Of a DNA stretch of 25,461 nucleotides, positions 1-8,088 are shown in pieces. The position numbers and the translations under genes are program-made. The stretch spans positions 1-25,461 of the forward strand of contig CAYRYU010000106.1 in NCBI GenBank assembly GCA_964428355.1, in the 5' to 3' direction. The stretch comes from CAYRYU01 sp964428355 (GTDB lineage: Bacteria; Muiribacteriota; Ozemobacteria; Ozemobacterales; Ozemobacteraceae). Every line of letters starts with the position of its first letter. Position 1 is the stretch's first letter. The notes under the pieces were generated by a model, which saw only the letters and a program-made list of their open reading frames with translations, made no database searches and was not told the origin of the DNA.

Positions 1-2
1 CC

Positions 3-707
3 ATGGAAACGCCGAAGGCGAAGGAAAAGACCTCGATCGAACTCCCGACCCGGGAGGGCTACGACCGGTGGTCCCAGATCTACGACGACGAGGACAACTG
101 CCTGATCCTGCTCGAAGAAGACGTCTTCACGAAGTATCTGGGAAACCCTTCGGGCCTTCGCATCGCCGACATCGGGTGCGGAACCGGAAGGCATGCCGCC
201 CCCCTTTCCCGGCAGGGGGCAAGCGTTACGGGAGTCGACTTTTCCTCGGGAATGCTTTCCAAAGCCCGGAAGAAGGAAGGTTCCGGATCGGTCGATTTCG
301 TAGTTTCCGACCTTGGTGATCCACTTCCCCTGAAAACGGGAACCTTCCACCGGGTTATATGCTGTCTGGTTCTGGATCACATCCCGGACCTCCGATCCTT
401 CTTCGGTGAACTCGGACGTATCTGCATGCCCACGGGGTTTATCGTCGTTTCGGTGATGCATCCCGCACTGATGTTGAAAGGAATCCAGGCCCGTTTCACG
501 GACCCGGCGAGTGGTTGTGAGATCAGGCCCAGAAGCGCACCCAACCAGGTATCCGACTACGTGATGGGGGCGATCCGGGCCGGGCTGGAGATCGAGGATA
601 TGGGCGAGTTCCAGATTCCCCCCGCATTGGCGGAGAAATCCGCGAGGGCGGCGAAATACCTGGGCTGGTTGATGCTACTTATGATGCGCCTCCGGCCAAA
701 GGGTTGA
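3..707 (+). CDS. Class I SAM-dependent methyltransferase
   Basis: A 234-residue protein with the class I methyltransferase fold signature. Motif I (IADIGCGTG, residues 54-62) forms the SAM-binding glycine loop. The acidic residue D79 after the second strand would bind the SAM ribose, and a third acidic motif lies near D103. The N-terminal GYDRWSQIYDDEDN block resembles the start of BioC/UbiE-like enzymes. The substrate cannot be read from sequence. The ATG lies two bases from the window edge, so its ribosome binding site is not visible and a start further upstream cannot be excluded. The C-terminus (MLLMMRLRPKG) is basic and hydrophobic. An 84-bp gap follows before the next gene, with no clear terminator. 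The family assignment is firm; the role is unknown. Confidence 0.85.
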   Translation: METPKAKEKTSIELPTREGYDRWSQIYDDEDNCLILLEEDVFTKYLGNPSGLRIADIGCGTGRHAAPLSRQGASVTGVDFSSGMLSKARKKEGSGSVDFVVSDLGDPLPLKTGTFHRVICCLVLDHIPDLRSFFGELGRICMPTGFIVVSVMHPALMLKGIQARFTDPASGCEIRPRSAPNQVSDYVMGAIRAGLEIEDMGEFQIPPALAEKSARAAKYLGWLMLLMMRLRPKG

Positions 708-791
708 TCCTGGGACCTCCCCGTGGGAGAATGATCCGGTGAAGGAAGTGACCCAAAACGGAGAACGTGAGAGAATGGGGCGCACAGCGGG

Positions 792-1922
792 ATGATTGAT
801 CTGGAAATCGTCTCCAATCTCAATTCCGATGACCGGACGATGAATCTTCGGGCACTGGAAGCCATACTCCGAACCCCCGAAATCGCCGCGGACGAAGCCG
901 AGATCATCGTCCAGATCCTCGTCCCGTTTTTCAAATCCCGGGATATTCTCCTCCAGACGAAGGCGAACGAGGTTTTCGGAAAGATACTGCGGGCCCACCC
1001 GGGAACCACCTATCCCCCCGAGCTTTTGAACAGCACCGTTTCCATGGAAGAAACGAAGGAGAAACTCGCAGCCGACATCCCTCCCGCGATTCCGGCGGAT
1101 TTCGACCTGGGGTTTCTGGAATCCTCCACAGAAGAGACGTTGATACCATTCCTCGACAACCTCGAAACCCGTGGGACAGGGACGGCGGAACTTGGCAAGC
1201 TCCTCGTTCCGCGCCTGAAAGAGCTCGAGGAGCGGTTTTCCACGGGGAAGGTCCACGGCCTGGCTAGAAGAGTCCTCGAGCGAATCGGCAAGGATTACCC
1301 CGAGCTGGCTGAACAGGTTTCTCCGCCACCTCCTACCCAGCCCCCCGAGCCCGTTTCCCCTCTTCTGCAAAAAGAGCCACAGGCTCCCCTTCCGGGAACA
1401 GCCCAAGATGCAGCGCCCCTACCCGATGACGTCAGGAATCTCGCGAGCCCGTTAGTCGCCGCGGGTCTGGTAGTCTGGGGAGTCTTCGCTCCCATAATGT
1501 CGCTCGATCCACTTTCGGGGGGGCAAAGAAGGGTATTCACCTACTTTTCATGTGCCCGCGACGAGGCATTATTGCTCGTGGTATTGGCTTCATTCGCGGT
1601 CCATTTCTCCAGGTTCACCGGAACCCGGAGCAAAAACCTCTATGTTGGGGGTGCAATTCTCGGGGTTCCCCTTCTGGCAATCTGGACCGTTTTCAGGTGG
1701 GCAGCCGAAGCCCTCGCCCTTGCCAGGAAGAGCCTTGCAGGCCCTGCGCCGGCCGGGTTTCCAGCGAATTCAGCCGAAATCATCACCCCGGAATGGGGAA
1801 TCGGGCTCCTTGTACTGGCGGGCATCCTCGTCATTTTCACCGGCGTCCAATCCCCCCACCCCCCCACTTTTCCGCCACCTTCCGGAATCGTCCAACCCGA
1901 AGGAAAGAACCGGGCAGCCTGA
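792..1922 (+). CDS. Unrecognised membrane protein: helical N-domain, Pro-rich linker, four TM segments
   Basis: A 376-residue protein I do not recognise as a named family. Residues 1-170 are predicted helical and look like degenerate HEAT-type repeats, with leucine-rich amphipathic segments such as residues 17-30, 36-48 and 135-165. A proline-rich linker follows (about 177-212). Four hydrophobic stretches near residues 218-237, 256-272, 284-304 and 335-352 make a C-terminal membrane module. Its pattern (a first segment ending GVFAPIMSL, then a short loop) recalls a small four-helix module found at the ends of otherwise unrelated bacterial proteins. The tail (353-376) is again proline-rich. 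The start has only a weak ribosome binding site. The N-terminal region is probably cytoplasmic and could be a protein-binding platform, but that is inference. Confidence 0.7.
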   Translation: MIDLEIVSNLNSDDRTMNLRALEAILRTPEIAADEAEIIVQILVPFFKSRDILLQTKANEVFGKILRAHPGTTYPPELLNSTVSMEETKEKLAADIPPAIPADFDLGFLESSTEETLIPFLDNLETRGTGTAELGKLLVPRLKELEERFSTGKVHGLARRVLERIGKDYPELAEQVSPPPPTQPPEPVSPLLQKEPQAPLPGTAQDAAPLPDDVRNLASPLVAAGLVVWGVFAPIMSLDPLSGGQRRVFTYFSCARDEALLLVVLASFAVHFSRFTGTRSKNLYVGGAILGVPLLAIWTVFRWAAEALALARKSLAGPAPAGFPANSAEIITPEWGIGLLVLAGILVIFTGVQSPHPPTFPPPSGIVQPEGKNRAA

Positions 1923-2026
1923 CATTTCTCCACATTTCAAGAGGCCCTTCGATCCAAAACCGATCCGGTGTTCATCGGTACAGATACGACCTGGAGGTGC
2001 AAGGCTCCCATTCTGTACAAAATACG

Positions 2027-2054
2027 TTGACTATCGGGGAAATTCCCAAATAAT
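2027..2054 (+). promoter_or_regulatory. Sigma70-like promoter of the porin operon
   Basis: TTGACT (2027-2032, 5/6 to TTGACA) is followed by a 16-bp spacer and AATAAT (2049-2054, 5/6 to TATAAT). It lies about 115 bp before the porin start, inside the 245-bp gap after the previous gene. It is the best promoter match in that gap. Confidence 0.6.
2037..2047. promoter_or_regulatory. Palindrome GGGAAATTCCC inside the promoter spacer, candidate operator
   Basis: A perfect 11-bp palindrome, GGGAAATTCCC, sits wholly between the -35 and -10 hexamers of the porin promoter. A protein bound there would block RNA polymerase, so repression is the simplest reading. The cognate regulator is not identified. 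Confidence 0.4.
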
Positions 2055-2167
2055 GAATTTTCTCAAACAACATGGCAGACTGGGTTGGCTAATGTACCAA
2101 TGTTTTCCCAAAGAGCCCCCAATCTGTGACCGAGAAGGTTCCGGAATATTTCAAGGGGAGGGTGATC

Positions 2168-3481
2168 ATGCACTTTACCAGGGGCTTGGTGGTTCTTCTC
2201 GCAGTGTTTCTGCTGTTTTCGTCAGGAACGGCATTTTCCAGCCGGGGGGTTTTCCACGGATTGGTCAGCCAGTCCTACCTGAAATCTTCCGACAACAATT
2301 ACATGGCCAAGACCGAGGACGGGTCCTTCCAATGTCATGAGGTCATCCTCAACTATCTCGAGCGGAAGTCTCCCAAGTTCCGTTACGGCGCGCAAATCCT
2401 GGCAAGGGAACTCGGCCGCGACGGCAAGATGGCCCCAACCCTCGACTGGGCATACGGAGACTACCAGTTCAACCAGGACTTCGGTTTCCGTTTCGGCCGG
2501 GTGAAATCCCCTGGGGGCCTCCACAACCAGGTTCGCGACATCGATCCGGTCCGGCCCACGGCGTTTCTTCCACAGGCGGTCTATAACGAGGATCTGCGCG
2601 ACATCGTCTCCGCCCTCAACGGAGGCGCGCTGTATGGGAGGTTGAAGCTCTCATCGTTCGGAGAGCTTGATGGGCAGTATATCTGCGGCACCAACTCGCT
2701 CAGCAACGATTCATCCTACGTTCTCGGCTTCATGCATGACATGAGCGGGCAGCTGATGCCCACGTTGGGAGCCGGGATCGCCAACGCGGTCCTTGGCGGA
2801 CTTCCCGTCGCGGTGGGGGCGAACCTGCTCAACCAGATGATGGCCGCCCTCCCCAGTACCGGCTTCGACCGGAAAGCGGATCTCGGGATGGTCAACGCGT
2901 TCCATTTCGAGTGGCGTCCCAAGCTCGAAGGGCTGAGGTTGGCCTACACCCAGGCCAAGACCGACCTGAACTGGAAGGGAAAGTTCATGACGGGCCTTGC
3001 CGCGGTCGGGTTTCCGTCCGTCCTCAGCGTCGACGTCGACATGGATATCGCCCCCTATTCCGTTTTCGGGGCGGAGTTCGCAAAAAACAACTGGACCTTC
3101 ACCTACGAAACCCTCAAGGCGGACCTCAAACTCAAACCCGCGACCGGCGGACCTTCCACCAAGCTCGTTTCCGGGGGTTATTACGGCCAGGTTGCCTATC
3201 GATTCAACAACCATTGGGAGGCCGCCGGTTACGTAAGCAAGTACACTGCCGACAAGAATGATCCGGGTGGCAAGAAGTATATGGCGGGCGGACTTCCCGG
3301 GTATTATGGTTGGCAGAAAGACAACTGCCTTGCCATCCGCTGGGATATCAACCAGAGCTGGTCGGTCAAGCTCGAGTACCATGACATGAACGGTACAGCC
3401 GCCTGTTACAGGTTCTACAACAAGGGTACCATGAAAGAGAACTGGAACATGGTCGCCCTCAAAACTACATACAATTTCTGA
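2168..3481 (+). CDS. Outer-membrane porin
   Basis: A 437-residue exported beta-barrel protein. The N-terminus is a signal peptide (basic start MHFTRG, hydrophobic core to about residue 20, small residues near 20-25). The mature part alternates polar and aromatic residues and ends in the aromatic triplet region Y-N-F, the C-terminal phenylalanine recognised by the BAM machinery. The block around residues 97-130 (GDYQFNQDFGFRFGRVKSPGGLHN) resembles porins that describe a strand followed by a G-R-x-K-x-P-x-G-L turn. An in-frame GTG 42 bp upstream exists, but the ATG at 2168 has a strong GGGGAGG Shine-Dalgarno five bases before it and places the signal peptide at the N-terminus. It is first in a unit with a PstS-like protein, which hints at anion or phosphate uptake, though selectivity cannot be read here. 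Confidence 0.82.
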   Translation: MHFTRGLVVLLAVFLLFSSGTAFSSRGVFHGLVSQSYLKSSDNNYMAKTEDGSFQCHEVILNYLERKSPKFRYGAQILARELGRDGKMAPTLDWAYGDYQFNQDFGFRFGRVKSPGGLHNQVRDIDPVRPTAFLPQAVYNEDLRDIVSALNGGALYGRLKLSSFGELDGQYICGTNSLSNDSSYVLGFMHDMSGQLMPTLGAGIANAVLGGLPVAVGANLLNQMMAALPSTGFDRKADLGMVNAFHFEWRPKLEGLRLAYTQAKTDLNWKGKFMTGLAAVGFPSVLSVDVDMDIAPYSVFGAEFAKNNWTFTYETLKADLKLKPATGGPSTKLVSGGYYGQVAYRFNNHWEAAGYVSKYTADKNDPGGKKYMAGGLPGYYGWQKDNCLAIRWDINQSWSVKLEYHDMNGTAACYRFYNKGTMKENWNMVALKTTYNF

Positions 3482-3497
3482 GGATGGGAGAAGTGAA

Positions 3498-3944
3498 ATG
3501 AACGGATACTTGAGAGTTCTGCCGATCGTGCTCCTCGCGGCATGTTTTTCCCTTTTTCTCGCGGGAAGGGCGGTCCTGGTCGCAGAAGATTCGATTCTCG
3601 TGATCACGCACCCCGACGTGAAACAGGACAAGATCTCGGGCGACCTGATCAAGGACGTCTTCCTCGGAAAACAGGCAAAGTGGGCAAACGGCCAGAAGAT
3701 CGAGCCTCTCACCCTTTCATCCGGGGCAGCCCACGAGACCTTTCTGGGAAAGTTCGTCAAGAAGAGCTCCCAGCAGTTCTCCCAGTTCTGGAAGAGGGCG
3801 GTCTTCACCGGGGAAGGGATTCCCCCCAAATCGGTCGGTTCGGAGGAGGATATGGTCAAGACCGTCGCCAAGACCCCGGGAGCCCTCGGCTACATCAGCG
3901 CTTCGACACCCCATGAAGGGGTTCTGGTCATCTCCGCGGAGTGA
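3498..3944 (+). CDS. Small PstS-like periplasmic binding protein (single lobe)
   Basis: A 148-residue exported protein resembling part of the phosphate ABC transporter binding protein PstS. After a signal sequence (about residues 1-29) the mature domain has the PBP-like order: a strand (ILVITHP), the segment ISGDLIKDVFLGKQAKWANGQ, then the C-terminal GALGYIS motif. These match short PstS-like proteins often encoded beside porins and signalling proteins. At about half the length of PstS it covers one lobe only, and no ABC permease or ATPase gene is nearby, so classical transport is unlikely. L13-A14-A15-C16 could act as a lipobox, but the hydrophobic core continues beyond the Cys, so signal peptidase I cleavage is more likely. 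The start has a GGGAG ribosome binding site seven bases upstream. It lies 16 bp after the porin. Confidence 0.78.
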   Translation: MNGYLRVLPIVLLAACFSLFLAGRAVLVAEDSILVITHPDVKQDKISGDLIKDVFLGKQAKWANGQKIEPLTLSSGAAHETFLGKFVKKSSQQFSQFWKRAVFTGEGIPPKSVGSEEDMVKTVAKTPGALGYISASTPHEGVLVISAE

Positions 3945-3959
3945 CCCCTTCCTTTCCGA

Positions 3960-5447
3960 ATGATTAAAAAGAGCATTTCCCTTCAGGCCCGTATCTGGCT
4001 CTTCATCCTGCTCATCTTCGGTGCCTACATCCTGAGCATGTACAACTTCTACAGCCTCGGCAAGAGAATGGATACAGGCCTCCGGGAGACCCTCGTCATC
4101 CATTACCCGATCGCGAGGTTCGCCCAGACGGCGAACTTCCAGTTCGCCCAGGCTCTGAAAGCGTTCAAGGATGCGGTCATGGTAGGGGATGAGCAGGCAC
4201 TCAAAGAGGGCTTGAAGATTGCCCGTTCGCTGTCGGAGGAACTCAAGGCCCAGTCGGAGCTGCAAGGGCTTTCAGAGAACATCCGGAGCCGGATACAGAA
4301 CCTGAACAAGCGGTTGGATCCCTTCCTTTCGGAAGCCGAGAAGGTCTACGGACCAATGACCCGCGGCGAAACGAGCCCCGAACTTACCAGCAAGTCCGCT
4401 TCCATCGCCAAGGACAAGGATTCCCTTACCGAGGAGTTCCAGGGGCTCGAAAAGTCCCTCTCCGAGAACCTCGGAAAAGACCTCGAATCGCTCATGCAGG
4501 ACGGGGAGAAGACGAGGAAACAGAACGCGGTTCTCTTCGTCGTCTTCTTCTTCGGCTCATTGATCATTGCGTTCCTGCTGATCTCACGTTCGATAATGCG
4601 GCCGATCCTGAATGCCGTGAACCAGCTCAGCCGGGTGTCCGGGAAGCTCGGGGAGACGATGGAAATCGTCCAACGGACCGGACAGACGGTGCTCTCAGCC
4701 ACGGAACGGCAGGCAAGCAGCATCGAGGAAACGAGCGTTTCCCTCCGGAAGGTCACGGAGATGGGGCATCAGACCGCCCAGAACTCCAACGTGGCAAAAC
4801 AGACCGCCCAGGATGTCCTGGTTATCGTCAACCTCGTCAACCAGCGTTTCCAGGAACAGATGGCCGCCATGCGGAAGATCGTCGAGTCGAACCAGAAGGT
4901 CGCGAACGTGATCAAGGTCATCAACGACATTTCTTTCCAGACCAACCTTCTCGCCCTCAACGCCGCCGTCGAAGCTGCCCGGGCAGGGTCGGCCGGCCTC
5001 GGGTTCGCTGTGGTGGCCGAGGAGGTCCGGAATCTTGCCATGAGGGTTTCGGATGCTTCGAGAACGATCGAATCGATGATCGAAGGCACGGTAAATGACG
5101 TTAAATCCGGAAGCGAGATCATGGGCCAGACAGTGAAATCGTTCGAGGATAACATGCTCCTCAACCAGAAGATCGGAACACTCATGGAGGAGATCTCACA
5201 AGCGACCAGGGACCAGGCTTCCAGCATTTCCCAGATCGAGCAGTCCATGCTCCAGATCGAAGATACCGTCCGCAGTACATCCCAATCCTCCCAGGAGTCG
5301 AATGATTCGGTCTTCTCCCTCCAGGAGGAACTGGGGAGGCTCAAAAGTGTCGTTGCCGACCTTTGCGAAATGTGCAATTTGCAGGGAGAGGGTTCGGATC
5401 ACCTTCTCCACGAAACGATGGGGAAAACCGCCCCGAAGGAGATTTGA
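3960..5447 (+). CDS. Methyl-accepting chemotaxis protein
   Basis: A 495-residue transmembrane chemoreceptor. TM1 spans about residues 11-30 and TM2 about 188-209. The roughly 155-residue periplasmic part between them is all-helical, like a four-helix-bundle ligand domain. After TM2 only a short helix (RPILNAVNQLS) precedes the methylation helix that begins near A-T-E-R-Q-A-S-S-I-E-E, so a full HAMP domain is not apparent. The signalling hairpin (residues about 321-343, INDISFQTNLLALNAAVEAARAG) is near-perfect and binds CheA/CheW. No terminal CheR-binding pentapeptide is present. The ribosome binding site is poor, and the gene starts 15 bp after the PstS-like gene, so translation may depend on coupling. 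Context suggests it reports on the periplasmic binding protein or its ligand. Confidence 0.92.
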   Translation: MIKKSISLQARIWLFILLIFGAYILSMYNFYSLGKRMDTGLRETLVIHYPIARFAQTANFQFAQALKAFKDAVMVGDEQALKEGLKIARSLSEELKAQSELQGLSENIRSRIQNLNKRLDPFLSEAEKVYGPMTRGETSPELTSKSASIAKDKDSLTEEFQGLEKSLSENLGKDLESLMQDGEKTRKQNAVLFVVFFFGSLIIAFLLISRSIMRPILNAVNQLSRVSGKLGETMEIVQRTGQTVLSATERQASSIEETSVSLRKVTEMGHQTAQNSNVAKQTAQDVLVIVNLVNQRFQEQMAAMRKIVESNQKVANVIKVINDISFQTNLLALNAAVEAARAGSAGLGFAVVAEEVRNLAMRVSDASRTIESMIEGTVNDVKSGSEIMGQTVKSFEDNMLLNQKIGTLMEEISQATRDQASSISQIEQSMLQIEDTVRSTSQSSQESNDSVFSLQEELGRLKSVVADLCEMCNLQGEGSDHLLHETMGKTAPKEI

Positions 5448-5448
5448 C

Positions 5449-6549
5449 ATGCGTCATTTGCTTGCTCTAGTTCTCGGCATTTCCGTTCTCTTCATTCTTT
5501 CCGGTTGTATGGGCGATTCGGATTCCGACCCCGTCATCGCTCCAACCTCGACTGCGGCAACCGTCGCCCAGCTCGCGGCAGGCCAGACCGCGGCCCAGGC
5601 CGGGACCGCCAACCAGATGGCCAACGTCACCACCGATGCGGCACTCGCCAACGTCTCCGATTTTTCCATGCTGGCACTGGTTCCCGTTCCCGCGGGAGCG
5701 ATCAGGGCGGTGAGCGCACTTCCAACCCTTCCCACCCAGGCACCGACATATCCGTCCGGAGTCCCTGCCATGACCTTCAATACGGTTCTGGGAACCGCCC
5801 CGGATACCGCAACAGTCAACTGGTACATGTATGTCTCCCCCCTCGATCCCACGGTCTCCTGGGGTGAATGGAAGACCACGGTCGCGAAGGGGAACATCCC
5901 GCTCTTCACCGCATTCTGGCAGATCAGCGCTCCCCTTGGGCTCACCGAGTTCTCCCACACCCGCGGTTTCAGCGGAAGCGGATGGGCGAACGGAGCCCTC
6001 GCGATCTACACGGTCGGAACGGGAACATACATCGCGAACGGGATGGTACTCGCCACCGGAACCCAGGTGGCGGTGGTGAAGGTCGGCGGAATCGCAACGA
6101 TGACAGCTTTCGGGTTCAGCGTGAACAAGATGACCGACGGCTCGATCGTCGGGGGAATCTCCTTCGCGAACGGCGATACGACCACCTTCACCAGGTCCGC
6201 CCCGAACACCGCCGCAATCGGAACCACCAACGCCTATGCACAGACCCAGGGGCTGATCAAATCCTCCGTTCCCATCGCCCGGACGCTGACCTACACGTCA
6301 ACCGTTTTCGGGAAGAACACGATGACCGTCCAGGTCGTCGCCCCCGGAGCGGCCACTACGACAACCACCCTGAACTATTCGCCCGATGGTTCCGGAAGCG
6401 GCTCTGTCACCGGAATTCCCGGGAAGACCATATCCCTCCTCTGGGACATGTCGGGAGGCGCGACCGCAACGATCCAGGTGGGCACCCAGACAGTGGTCTA
6501 TCCCACCAACGTCACCCCGAGACCTGTCGACGAGGTTCCGGGGGCCTGA
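5449..6549 (+). CDS. Lipoprotein of unknown function
   Basis: A 366-residue predicted lipoprotein. The signal sequence ends in the lipobox L-S-G-C with the acylated cysteine at residue 20. No Asp follows at +2, so outer-membrane sorting is expected if enterobacterial Lol rules apply. The mature protein starts with an Ala/Thr/Gln-rich low-complexity stretch (about 28-70). A Thr/Gly/Ser-rich, beta-strand-like remainder with many alternating hydrophobic residues follows. I recognise no catalytic motif or named domain. The chosen ATG lies one base after the MCP stop and has an excellent GAAGGAG ribosome binding site seven bases upstream; the open frame extends further upstream, but that part overlaps the MCP. 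It is the last gene of the porin unit and is followed by a strong terminator. Confidence 0.82.
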   Translation: MRHLLALVLGISVLFILSGCMGDSDSDPVIAPTSTAATVAQLAAGQTAAQAGTANQMANVTTDAALANVSDFSMLALVPVPAGAIRAVSALPTLPTQAPTYPSGVPAMTFNTVLGTAPDTATVNWYMYVSPLDPTVSWGEWKTTVAKGNIPLFTAFWQISAPLGLTEFSHTRGFSGSGWANGALAIYTVGTGTYIANGMVLATGTQVAVVKVGGIATMTAFGFSVNKMTDGSIVGGISFANGDTTTFTRSAPNTAAIGTTNAYAQTQGLIKSSVPIARTLTYTSTVFGKNTMTVQVVAPGAATTTTTLNYSPDGSGSGSVTGIPGKTISLLWDMSGGATATIQVGTQTVVYPTNVTPRPVDEVPGA

Positions 6550-6597
6550 AGGCACCCCTGAGCACGCGCCCCCCGGGTGCGGCCGATCGGGAGTTCG

Positions 6598-6632
6598 AAA
6601 AAGCCGGCGGAGGAATCCTTCCGCCGGCTTTT
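6598..6632. terminator. Bidirectional intrinsic terminator
   Basis: A GC-rich stem of about 13 bp pairs AAAAGCCGGCGGA (6599-6611) with TCCGCCGGCTTTT (6620-6632) around an 8-nt loop. The A-run on the left and T-run on the right give a U-tract on both strands. It sits between the convergent ends of the lipoprotein gene (6549) and the cheX-like gene (6645), so it can stop both operons. Confidence 0.88.
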
Positions 6633-6644
6633 CCTTTCGAAAGT

Positions 6645-7130
6645 TCAGGGCGAGGAAGTTCCTTCAAACCTCAGGAACTGCTTCGGAAGCCCGACCATCA
6701 CCAATCCCTCCGTGACCAGGAACTTCAGCACCGAATGGGATTCGGGAAGCAGAAAAGCCTCCCCCGGATGCGCTTTCGGAAGGCCAAGCAAAAAAGGTTT
6801 CGGTGAAAACCTGGCAGCCATTACCCGCCCTGCCAGGGTGTTGGTCAACTCCCGAAGGACATCCAGCATTTCCTCCTGGTCTCCGGGGTCTCTTTCCCCG
6901 CCTGAGATGGCCGTGGAAAAGGCCTGAAGAACGGAACTGGGAAGCCAAAGGAAGATCTTTCCGAGATCAGGGTCGAGTGCCGGAATCTCGGCCCATGTCC
7001 CTTCCCCGGAGTCGGCCTGGAAACTGTCCGACCGGCCCGCGAGAACAGCCTCCTCGAAGGCGAAAACCTCGATGGATTCGGAAACCGCCGCCCGGATCCT
7101 TTCCTCGAAGGGGTTGGCGGCCGGGATCAC
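6645..7130 (-). CDS. cheX: CheX-like chemotaxis phosphatase
   Basis: A protein of about 161 residues that matches the CheC/CheX/FliY phosphatase family at its key helix. D-V-L-R-E-L-T-N-T-L-A-G (E94 and N97 of this start) has the E-x-x-N pair with which CheX and CheC dephosphorylate CheY-P. The rest has the expected alternating strands and helices and a length typical of CheX. The start is taken as GTG at 7130, which overlaps the TGA of the upstream receiver gene as GTGA and has an AGAGGA ribosome binding site. An ATG at 7169 would give 13 more residues but would overlap the receiver gene by 43 bp. It is the last gene of the che operon. No CheZ or CheC is present, so this is the likely CheY-P phosphatase. 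Confidence 0.75.
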   Translation of the reverse strand: MIPAANPFEERIRAAVSESIEVFAFEEAVLAGRSDSFQADSGEGTWAEIPALDPDLGKIFLWLPSSVLQAFSTAISGGERDPGDQEEMLDVLRELTNTLAGRVMAARFSPKPFLLGLPKAHPGEAFLLPESHSVLKFLVTEGLVMVGLPKQFLRFEGTSSP

Positions 7131-7513
7131 GAATTTTCCTCTTTCTGGATGATCCCCTTGAGGGAACACAGGAACTTGTCCGGAGAGATGGGCTTGGAAA
7201 TGATTCCGGCGGCCCCCAACTCCATCAGTTCCTTCTCGAGCCCGGGAACCCCGAGGGAGGTCACGACGTAAACGGGAATGGAGGACAGGTTCGCGTCAGC
7301 TTTCAGCCTTGAAAGCAGTCCTTTTCCATCCAGATCCGGCATCAGGAAATCCGTGATGACTGCATCTACACGGGTCTTTTCCAGGAATGCGAGTGCCTGG
7401 AGGCCATTTGAAGCCTCGTCGAAGATGCACCCTTCAGGAATCAGGATCTCGAGACAACGTTTGACCGTCATTCGGGCCACCCTGGAATCGTCCACGATCA
7501 GGAATCGGGGCAT
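7127..7513 (-). CDS. CheY-like single-domain response regulator
   Basis: A 128-residue stand-alone receiver domain with all the phosphorylation residues. The acidic pair is D8-D9, the phosphoacceptor is D55 (V-I-T-D-F-L-M-P-D), the switch Thr is T85 and the conserved Lys is K107 in S-K-P-I-S. There is no output domain. Position in the che operon next to cheD and the cheX-like gene makes it the best candidate for the CheY that carries the signal from CheA to the motor. The ATG at 7513 is chosen because a perfect GGAGGT ribosome binding site lies five bases upstream and the receiver fold begins at once; the open frame upstream has no receiver similarity. Confidence 0.9.
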   Translation of the reverse strand: MPRFLIVDDSRVARMTVKRCLEILIPEGCIFDEASNGLQALAFLEKTRVDAVITDFLMPDLDGKGLLSRLKADANLSSIPVYVVTSLGVPGLEKELMELGAAGIISKPISPDKFLCSLKGIIQKEENS

Positions 7514-7544
7514 GCGGCACCTCCAAAATCGAATTCGCGGGTCT

Positions 7545-8024
7545 TCACAGTGTCCATGGCTCCTTTCCAGGGGATGTGATATCGACGGTGGTTCGGCCAA
7601 CGGTGACGGAAACCGTCCGGCTGAAACTTCCCCCGACATCTTCCGCGGCGGGCCAGAGCCGACAAGCCCAGAGAGCTTTCTTCGCGGCGAGGATGTTCCT
7701 CTTGCCTATATTGAAGACTTCGTTGGGGTCGAGGATGTTGCTTCCCCCAACGATCTTTACCAGCAGATCCCTGGCCCCAACCCCACGCTCCGCCATCTTC
7801 GCCACCAGCAGTGGAATTCCGGTGTCAGCGTATGCACCGGGGGTTTTTCCGGTTTCAGGGGGATTAACCGTACTTTCGGGAAGGTGGACATGCAGGAGAC
7901 CCGCGCAGGGGGTCCTCTTCGAAAAAAGAAACACCGCAACGCAGGAACCGAGGGCCATGGCCTTCAGGATGTCCCCGGGGCAATCCGATATCGCCCACTC
8001 CCCTATCCCGACGAAAGTGGTCAC
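7545..8024 (-). CDS. cheD: CheD, chemoreceptor glutamine deamidase
   Basis: A 159-residue CheD homologue, which deamidates glutamines on MCPs and in some species also partners CheC. The active-site region A-L-G-S-C-V (C28), the histidine in G-L-L-H-V-H-L-P (H45) and the downstream blocks K-I-V-G-G-S and I-G-K-R-N-I match the family. The Thr that completes the known catalytic triad, six residues before the Cys, is Ala here (A22). The start is taken as GTG at 8024 because GGGGAGG lies six bases upstream. A GTG at 8039 lacks a ribosome binding site. It lies 64 bp after cheB in the operon. Confidence 0.88.
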   Translation of the reverse strand: MTTFVGIGEWAISDCPGDILKAMALGSCVAVFLFSKRTPCAGLLHVHLPESTVNPPETGKTPGAYADTGIPLLVAKMAERGVGARDLLVKIVGGSNILDPNEVFNIGKRNILAAKKALWACRLWPAAEDVGGSFSRTVSVTVGRTTVDITSPGKEPWTL

Positions 8025-8088
8025 GGGCGGCCTCCCCACGTATGGAGGGTCGGTCCGGGGTCGCAGTGCTGGATTTTCCCGTTCCTAT

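Noticed and set aside
739..795. 18-codon frame from GTG 739 whose TGA overlaps the ATG at 792
   Set aside because: It could be a leader peptide coupling translation of the next gene, but there is no ribosome binding site and nothing supports expression.
2711..3871. Long minus-strand open frame (386 codons) opposite the porin and PstS-like genes
   Set aside because: It is antisense to two well-supported genes, has no domain similarity and reflects GC-rich codon bias.
5868..6806. Plus-strand open frame (312 codons) overlapping the lipoprotein gene and crossing the terminator
   Set aside because: It runs through the strong terminator hairpin and into the cheX-like gene, and is very Arg/His-rich without motifs.
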